DNA of 64,000 nt from Brasenia schreberi. Its lineage: Eukaryota > Streptophyta > Magnoliopsida > Nymphaeales > Cabombaceae. The notes under the pieces are model-generated. The model saw only the letters and a list, made by a program, of their open reading frames with translations. It did not search any database and was not told the origin of the DNA. The stretch spans positions 12,959,001 through 13,023,000 of the forward strand of contig JAYKKT010000073.1 in assembly GCA_036023115.1 (NCBI GenBank). The letters are read 5' to 3'. Below, in pieces: positions 56,471-64,000 of this stretch. Each line of letters opens with the position of its first letter. The stretch's first letter is position 1. Made by a program: the position numbers and the translations under genes.

Positions 56471-56704
56471 ACTTAGAGTCGCTTTAAATGCTCACAATGT
56501 TTTAGGATGACAAGAATTGCCGTGGAGAGAAATAGAGCTTCAAATTGAAGAGTGTTCATTGTCAGGTTTGGTTTGGTTCTAGGCTCAACATCAAACCCAA
56601 ATCAATGTAATTGGTTCAACCATGGCAAGTTTTAAACGTGAGCCAAGCAACCCATTATCCCAAGTCTCGTTTGGTGTCATGTGATAAGGATGGTGCTAAT
56701 AACG

Positions 56705-56786
56705 GGGTCGTCTCTGAGGATTCGAACCTGCGCGGGCAGAGCCCACATGATTTCTAGTCATGCCCGATAACCACTCCGGATATTTT
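56705..56786 (-). tRNA. tRNA-Ser(AGA)-like sequence, decayed (probable pseudo-tRNA)
   Basis: On the - strand the D arm (CCGGAGTGGTTATCGGGC), the anticodon arm with seven-base loop CTAGAAA (anticodon AGA), the long serine-type variable arm (GTGGGCTCTGCCCGC) and the T loop (GGTTCGAATCC) are intact. The 5' acceptor half reads AAAATAT and does not pair with the 3' side (AGAGACGAC), and the T stem's 3' strand is altered (CCTCA where CCTGC is needed). It therefore derives from a true tRNA-Ser but is unlikely to be charged. Confidence 0.6.
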
Positions 56787-57069
56787 CATTTATTACATGG
56801 ATTATCAAATTATCAAATTTAAGAGCATGAACTCTTTTGTTGATTTTATTCTCTTTTATACTCTTAAACATAAAAGTCTGGAACTTCAAACTGAAGAAAT
56901 TGTAACATCCTTCGTCTCGCTCTGTATCCCAGCCAAAAAAGGAAACTTCTCCAAAGGTTAAAAAACAATCGTAGCTTTCGTGTGTGTGTGTGTGTTTTCT
57001 TTTGATCTCAATCGAGTGTCTGAATGCCATCAGGTATCAAACAAACTACAGTTACTCATTTCAAGTGAT
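56787..57069. other. non-coding
   Basis: AT-rich DNA with a short GT tract near 56978-56996. No feature was recognised. Confidence 0.5.
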
Positions 57070-57190
57070 TTTTTTTTCTTACAAGAGGAGGCCGAAGCCT
57101 AACACACACTAACACATGCACCCTCTGAGAGTCGAGTTCCCACCAGCAGCAACGGCGCTAGAGCGTCCTTTCGTTGAGCCAACGCTTTGG
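57070..57190 (-). repeat. tRNA-derived SINE with tail
   Basis: On the - strand: A box GGCTCAACGAAAGGACGC, B box GGGAACTCGACTCTCAGAGG, GTGCATGTGTTAGTGTGTGTTAGGCTTCGGCCTCC, then TTGTAAGAAAAAAAA. This is the most complete copy of the SINE family in the window. Confidence 0.7.
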
Positions 57191-57257
57191 GTGCTTCATA
57201 TGATTAAGGCTTCTTGTTCATTTGAAATACTCTCAATTTCCTCACGTATCTGCTAAT

Positions 57258-57292
<35 letters not shown>

Positions 57293-58608
57293 GTGCTTAC
57301 TTTTATTTGGATATCGCCTCGAACAACAAAAAGGATTACGTGTATCCAGCTAAAGATGAGAATGACTCGGAAAGAAGACTTTGAAAGGGACTAAAATTTC
57401 CCACAAACTCATTTTCTTGAGATGTTAGACTCAAGCGAATGCAACCTCCAAAGAACCCTTTGGTTTACCGAGTGTCTTAATCTTCCAGGGCACCAGCATG
57501 CAGAAAAGAGGGAAAACTAAAATGGAGGATGTGCAGATGGGGATGCCTTTCCCGGACCCCAAGAGTCCATGTTTTCTCTCTGTCATCAAGGTGGAGAAGA
57601 AGTAAAAGAAAGGAGGTGAACTTCAAAACAGTCACAAGAAGCTGATCGATATGAGGCAACGGTAAAAGATCAGGAGGCAAGTCATACTGGCAAAGGGTAA
57701 GCCTTTCTGCAACTTAGTTGTGTTCTCTTCTTCTCTAATGGCCGTCGCTCAGTCTGCGTGGTCTTCGATTGTTAGTAGTTCCCTAAGGTGATAGCTTGAG
57801 TACCAACCATAGAAGTTGCAAATTTTGCATGTATGCTACTGATATTTCTTCTTTTACTAATTGATTTAACATCCACTTCATGCTCTTCTGTCAATTACAA
57901 TTGCAGATGCATGAACATGCTCATACAAGTCCATGTGTGGAAGTAATTTTAGATACTATGGATTCTCATCTTAATATAAGCAGATAAGAGATCGAGACCA
58001 AGAAATTAAACCTGTTATCGGTAAAATATGAACGCTGTTAACATAGAATTCAGAACTATTTCATATAAGCCGCAAATCTTTCTAAAGCAACTTATTTGGT
58101 GCTTCATGCTCTGAGCTGCATAACAACCCCAGCCGAAGAGTCATGCTTGGACGAAACTCAGAGAAGATATAAGTTCTGGCGTTTATTCAAGATGCATCAT
58201 TTTCAATTGATCGCACAGCACTCAGCAGGAAAGTATTTGAAGGAGCTTCTGATTATTGTTTTGTTGATTACCGACTCATTGCGATCAAAGAAATGAGGAA
58301 TTCTTGCTAAACAAGAAGCATGGGCTATAACAAAATACTTGCAATATAAAGAAAAAAGTTTCTGCAGACATCTTTGGAATCCTGACCGTCGGCCTTCATC
58401 GACAAAGCATCTATTGATCATTTCAATGGAAATTGACAATCATAGCCATTATTGTACAACTACATCTTCATATGCATCTTTTTCCTATCTACTTGATGAA
58501 TTTTCTCAAAAATTAAGGGCCTCACAAGCTACGAGTGAAGCTCACAAAAAAAGGGAATACAGAGAAAAAGCATCTAAGCTAACATTGGAGCAGCTATTTC
58601 TACAGTAG
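57191..58608. other. non-coding, KUP 3' flank
   Basis: A (CT)n tract at about 57259-57289. Short frames on both strands (for example 57680-57477 on -) have no recognised domain. The last few hundred bases before 58609 should contain the 3' UTR of the potassium transporter. Confidence 0.5.
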
Positions 58609-61600
58609 TTACACATAGTAGATCATGCCCACTTCTATTAGGCTGATGTGAGGTATATTTAGTGCAACAGCAGGCCCTCTGCAATTCTTGCGAAGGAAGG
58701 AGTACCCTACGTCGATCACCAGTTTCTTCAAGAACGAAGATGCCCTCCTGGATTTGATGTATGAGTGTCCCATGATATACGTGGCTCCGGCCTCTTTTGC
58801 CTCCAACAGATCCATCAGCTCTTCTCTCACAGATGGATCTATTTGTTGGTGCTCGGGCAACTCAAACCTTACTCTCCTTTGGCTTGGATGTGGCGATTCC
58901 TGCTGATAGATTGACTGCAAGTTCAGCAATGTTGAGGATTTACTGCTCCTCACGGTGCTTTGAGTTGCCTCATCCTGCTCGCAGGGCACCAAATTCAGGC
59001 TAGACCTTACCTGGGTTCCGATCACAGCCATCCTTCCATCCAGTGAACTATCATAACTTGAAGTCTCTGAATTATCTGCCTCCATGTTAATGAACTCTGC
59101 AATGTTTAAAATCAGCTGATTCTCAAAATTATCATCCTTCTGAACATCCTTGTACCCATAACGAACTATGCACCTGTACATGCGATACTCTTTCGGACCA
59201 ATGCGACCGACAAGGTAACGCTCATCATCCAAAACATGGGGGACAGGGACATATTTGACACATACAAACACCGACACCTTGTGGAATGCAGGGAGGTTGG
59301 TAACAAAATGTGAAAATATGGCAGGAACCCCAGTGACCAATTCAGAATAAATGAGGCCAATACCCGGGACACGGGCAATGCCGAGGCTAGGTCCTAGATT
59401 GAGAATGCATCTCATGGAAAGCTTGTTCTGCATGTCAAAGAGATACTTCTTTCTAGTACCAAAGTGCCAAATATACATAATAAGCATGAATACAACCGAT
59501 AGCACTATAGGCACCCAACCACCCTGAGACACTTTCATGACTGAAGCTGACAAGTATACACCTTCGATTGATACGAAAAAGATCAGAAAAGCCAAGGCCA
59601 GAAAAATACTCCTTTGCCATACAAACATTATCACAAGTGCCATGAGCCATGTTGTAACAAACATCACGCACATGAAAGCAATTCCTGGCAAAGGAAAAAC
59701 ATGATCATTTAGAACTAGAATCATAAGTAATGATCGTTCAGAATGAGATGCTTCATCAAGTACATACAGCTTAGCATTACCATAAGCATTTCCAATCAAT
59801 GTGGTATCTTGGAAGAGAACCGTAACAGCTACACAAAGGACCATGAGAATCCAGTTTATCTCCGGAATATAAATTTGCCCATATATCCATCTGGAGGTGT
59901 GGACAACCTTCACCCTTGGGAAGCAACCAAGGGCTTGGCACTGCTTAATGATAGAGAAAGTAGCAGAGACGACGGCCTGGCTTGCAACGATAGCAGCAAG
60001 TGTGGCAATCACAAAGACTGGCCAAAAAACAGGCTCTGCATAAACGATCATGTAACAGCTTGATTACTGACCCAAAAGAAATCAGGGTGCAGTTGACTAG
60101 ATCCAATTACAAATCAAAGTCCAACTGAAAGAACAGAGCCATACTTGGGATGGAATAGTAGAAACTCGTTGATATATCAGATAGGTTCTTAGATAAATAT
60201 GCAGCCTGCCCCATGTACTGCAATACTAAACATGGGTATATGACTCCAACAAATGCAACCTGCATGACCAAAACTGTAAATCAACTATGCAAAACCACGA
60301 ATCATTTATATGCATAGATTTTCATAGCCAGAGTGGCATACCCTTATAGAAGTTGCAGTGAAGTGTCCAAGATCTGCAAACATCGCCTCTGTACCTGTGA
60401 CACCAAAATAAACATTTTGAGAAAGATGATACTTCTTCGGAATGCAAACAAATTGATTATGATCAATTAATAAACTTTTGAGAGTTGTTCTAAACAAAGG
60501 TACCTGTAATGCAAAGAAGAACCCCCCCAAGAGAAATCCAACCATCTTTTCCTGTCCGCTTGAAGAACTTGTACATGTAATATGGAGAAAGTGCACGATA
60601 CACATTTGGATTCCACACAATAACGTTATAGATGCCTATAGCACCTATCGATAGCAACCAGAGAATGACAATGGGTGCAAACATGAAAGCCACCTTCTGT
60701 GTACCATAATGCTGCAGAGCAAATAATCCAACCAACACGACACATGCAATGATGACAACTTCAGCTGGATCAATTTAAAGAAAACACAAACCAAGAAGCG
60801 ATCAAAAAAGGCAAAAACAGAAAGATACTAAATTCATGCTATACATATTACATATTAATTATGCTGAAGAAAATCAAGTTACCCAAACTGAAATAGAATA
60901 ACCATAGCATCACTCACCATCATGCAAGTTCTTGGCACGAACTTGCAAACCTGATATAGAGGACAAAACTGCAAAAAAAGCACACAAATAAATAAGTGCT
61001 ACTTGAACATGCAAAATCACCTGGAACCAATAACCTCCAAAACAAATCTTTTATCTAAAAAAGTATTTACTGAAACCAAACACAAAATGCAAATTACCTG
61101 ACATGGAAGGTGTAAGGACGCCGTCACCTATGACCATGCAAGCACCAAATAACACAAAAAGAAGCAAAGCAGTTCGCAACCTAGCATGTTTCTCAAAATA
61201 TCTTCTCAGAGGAGACACCCTTACACCTTCAGAGAAGCCATATTTGAAAGTTGACAGCTCCTCATCAGCAGCTTGCTGATTTGGAAGCATGCCAACCTTT
61301 GCATGTCGACAAAGAAGCGAGTAGAGGGCAAATGTTCCTCCTGAAAAAACAGCAGAAAACAAAATAAAATAGAAAGCAAGCGGCTAACAAAACCAGATTA
61401 TGAACCAAGATAACAGAATAAGGTTACCCACCTTCACCATTATCATCTGCACTGAGAAGAATGAATACATATTTCAATAAAGGAATCAATGTGATGGTCC
61501 AAAATATCAAAGATAATACACCAAATATCGCCTCTTCACTTTGATCATGTTGCAATTTCCCCACAAACGTACTCTTGTAGACATATAATGGGGATGTGCT

Positions 61601-62229
61601 CAAATCTCCATAAACAATACCAAGGCTTTGATATGCCAGAAGAACTGTGCTTTGGCAGTAGTTGATCCAAGAAACCTGCATGTCAAGTATCACAAATTTG
61701 TTTTACATCAAAATATCTTGCATAACATACGTTGATTCAGAATTACATCCACTATATGACTAGCGAATCAAGATGCACTAGAAGCTACAAGTCACGTTTT
61801 ATTTATCAAAAAATGCAGTAGATGCAAGAACGGAAAGAAGTATACTGAACCAAAGAATATCAACAAGACATTTTTAGAAATTAAAATCATGATCAGGTCT
61901 ATCACTGCTTTCAGGAGAAGTTCCATGTTTATATGTACTCAAAGAATATATAAATGCTGTAATTTACCAACATTTCTTGCTCAAAATGTCAGCTGGACAA
62001 AAGAAACATCACTCTACTAGCTGATGCTAAGTATGATTACTTGATCTAATTGACAAAAGTTTATAATATACAATTGAAAACTCATAAACATATTCTGATT
62101 GCTATTGAAGTCTAACTGTATAAAAAAATGCAATATGACAAAATAAATTATTAGAAAAGCTACCTCACGCCCATACTTAGGTGTTCCACAAGCATCGTGT
62201 TTGAGTAAGGATCTCATGCGTGTCAACAT
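58609..62229 (-). CDS. HAK/KUP/KT potassium transporter
   Basis: K+/H+ symporter of plant plasma or vacuolar membranes. Nine exons: 62229-62164, 61675-61432, 61340-61098, 60968-60918, 60764-60504, 60394-60342, 60259-60145, 60035-59781 and 59684-58609. They total 2364 nt, or 787 aa, the normal family length, with all junctions GT/AG and in phase. The family signature [13 protein letters not shown] is at residues 41-53; others are [52 protein letters not shown] and a C-terminal [16 protein letters not shown]. About 12 membrane spans are expected, with a long cytosolic C terminus. The ATG at 62229 follows an in-frame TGA 9 nt upstream with no intervening AG; a second ATG is at codon 5. Overall it is most like clade II members (AtKUP2/OsHAK10 side), though that placing is a judgement. 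The last intron (59780-59685) is 96 nt and open in frame. Confidence 0.95.
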
Positions 62230-64000
62230 GTAGCATCACCAAAACAGTTGACACAAGAACCAGCATACATATTTTCACTTTGCTATGGGAATAAGCTGTT
62301 ATGATCGCATCCACCTAAAGGGGCACTAATGATTTTTAACATATCTGCACTTGTTTTGCAAAACGTACATATAATGAGAATGAACAAGACAAAAGTTCTA
62401 GTATTCGTGGAATTGGCATTTAGATCAACTTTGGACTATTAGTTTCATATAAAAGAATTAAAAGATGGTAGCAGGCATTAACAATCTACAGAACAAAAAA
62501 GTTGTATACCTTGCCAGTCAATGTAAATGAATTGAAGTTTGCTAATGTGTTTGTAAGGGAATGCATTTATAACGCCCGGAGTTTTGCAATGATGGAGGTT
62601 CAACAGGTATTTACCTATGCAACTAAGGCTCCTCTACAACAACGGAGGTTTAACAGGTATGAATATATGCAACTAACAGTCATCTCCTTCATCAGGATAC
62701 CATCCGTATCAAAAGAACAATCTTTTCTGAACTAAATTTACTGGAAGTGGAAAATCTAATGTTTAAATATTAATATCGCAGCACATCCATGTAAGGCAGT
62801 AAATGTCTTGCCACGTCCACATGATGGAATTATATGAATATTCCTCAAGCTTCACTGTCCTTTGGAACTTCACTAATTCTTGCAATTCATATCAATATCA
62901 ATTTCATATCATTCTTAGGCACAAAACAAGAACCTATTGTGTTTTGCACTATAAAAAAATTTCTTCAGATTCAGTAAAAAGATATCATGAAAGAGGGCCT
63001 TGAGGATTGTCGAGTCATGGAAAGCACGAAGAAACTTGACAGTTCAACCACAGCTCAATTAGCACAAATATACTAGAAGCAAAATGAGAATAAGAGAAAA
63101 CAGAATCCGCTTTCAATGACTGGCACTCGTAAAGAATCATACAGGTTTCTTCTCGACCAAACCAATTGACAAGAAATAGTAATAAAACATGTCTCCCAAT
63201 TGTGTAAACGAAAAAGCTTCATTCTACCATCAGATACCACTGGGGGAAACATCACAAATTTACAGAGTCCGCCTTCGGCCAATTCAAAGTTAGCGACACT
63301 GCAAACATTCTTCCAATTTGCCGCTTTGTCTTCCAATCAGTTCCAAAAGATGTGCAACCTGCTCTTTTACCGAGAAAAATTATTCCGGCTACTTTTACAC
63401 GGAGAGCCGTCTAAAAACGTCAATGTTGTCACTGACAGATTACAACTTACTTCAAGATACTAAAAATTGAACCTAGATCACTTTAGTCCGAGGGCTTTCG
63501 CTGCTGATCCACATACAAACGGAAAAGGATTCGAAATTCCTGGTAGGTATATGTATCATAAGACAGTCATACATCAAATAACCCAACGCCCACTTAATTT
63601 CTCACCGTCAATCTTATTTTAGTAAAAATATTAACAGTTACACATCTTACTAGGATCAGTATACTCACTTCAAAGATTGAAAAATTAAACTGTATCGAAA
63701 AGATATAGAAAAACCAGCACAAGAATTAATACTCTTCAGTGACGCAGGAATTCGAAATTCTTGTCTGAATCAGCCGATTTGCGGTTTCAAGGCAAAGCCT
63801 CAAATCCGGCAAGAGAGCCGAACCTCCAGAACTCGGGCAAGTGCAAGAGAAACGAATTCAAATAAAATATGACAACTAACGAATAAAAGATCGAGGAAGA
63901 CAGGACGAAGAAGGCAGAAAATCATTCATCGGCGACCATGAAGTAGGACGGAGAACAAGGCGAAAACCCTAACCCGATTCCGATGGCGCTCGTCTCCCAT
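62230..64000 (-). other. probable KUP leader and leader intron
   Basis: No coding exon was recognised upstream of the transporter start. The far right (about 63780-64000, - strand) has the look of a plant 5' UTR, with GGGTTAGGGTTTTCGCC, CT-rich runs and a small upstream frame beginning ATGGGAGACGAGCGCC (stop after about 24 codons). It could be the first non-coding exon of the transporter, joined over a 1.5-kb leader intron, or belong to another gene beyond the edge. Confidence 0.35.

Noticed and set aside
58609..60051. Single 480-codon exon for the transporter C-terminal half
   Set aside because: The frame reads through a 96-nt intron with good GT/AG sites, and family alignment joins NAYG directly to IAFMCV. 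Its first residues are also intron sequence up to the acceptor at 60036.
1..64000. CRISPR arrays, operons, riboswitches, bacterial origins
   Set aside because: No regularly spaced short repeats with unique spacers, no ribosome-binding-site-linked gene clusters; the DNA is plant nuclear.

Overview
This window is nuclear DNA from a flowering plant. It shows multi-exon genes with GT-AG introns, plant gene families (V-ATPase subunit C/DET3 type, HAK/KUP potassium transporter, plant GDSL esterase, DUF716 membrane protein, DUF2828), many AT and CT microsatellites, and plant-type transposable elements (Tat-type Ty3/gypsy, RTE LINE, hAT, tRNA-derived SINE). The species cannot be fixed from the sequence alone. 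Splice sites below were placed by eye by keeping the reading frame and family alignment continuous. For the four intact genes the exon lengths sum to an exact multiple of three with no internal stop.

Layout. At 0-6.9 kb there is a DUF2828 pseudogene whose head (2253-2509) and tail (4002-4322) are separated by a degenerate gypsy integrase fragment; a hAT-like remnant and simple repeats follow. At 7.06-18.28 kb, on the + strand, lies a broken serine palmitoyltransferase LCB2 gene. Its first exon has about 10 nt deleted, its first intron holds a hAT transposon (about 7.37-12.3 kb) and a solo LTR with a 5-bp target duplication (12778-14845), and the middle exons with the PLP lysine are absent. 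At 19.33-24.30 kb, on the - strand, is an intact five-exon GDSL esterase (376 aa), with RTE fragments in intron 4, a 633-bp non-autonomous hAT element with an exact 8-bp target duplication in intron 2, and a reiterated motif in its promoter. At 24.7-29.5 kb there are no genes, but there is a perfect tandem duplication around a CT tract and an RTE fragment. At 29.51-34.84 kb, on the - strand, is an intact eleven-exon V-ATPase subunit C gene (376 aa) whose intron 8 carries a diverged duplication of about 540 bp.

At 36.24-47.26 kb two related Tat-type gypsy elements meet in opposite orientation. The + copy lacks its 5' end but keeps pol, polypurine tract and 3' LTR. The - copy has its 5' LTR, gag, protease, G-patch and half of its RT, and stops inside the RT catalytic YVDD motif exactly where the other element's LTR begins. 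At 47.26-50.23 kb is a degenerate RTE LINE with a three-copy tandem repeat near its 3' end. At 50-58 kb there are SINEs, a decayed tRNA-Ser and an intact single-exon DUF716 gene (55098-56009, -). At 58.61-62.23 kb, on the - strand, is an intact nine-exon HAK/KUP potassium transporter (787 aa), with its probable leader at the right edge.

The functional genes are single and not metabolically linked: proton pumping, K+ transport, an extracellular esterase and a membrane protein of unknown role. The rest is gene decay and layered transposon insertion. I did not find anything that looks like an undescribed biological system. The most informative signals are the two TE-riddled pseudogenes, the exact target-site duplications, the head-on gypsy junction, and a frame-neutral 96-nt intron in the K+ transporter.
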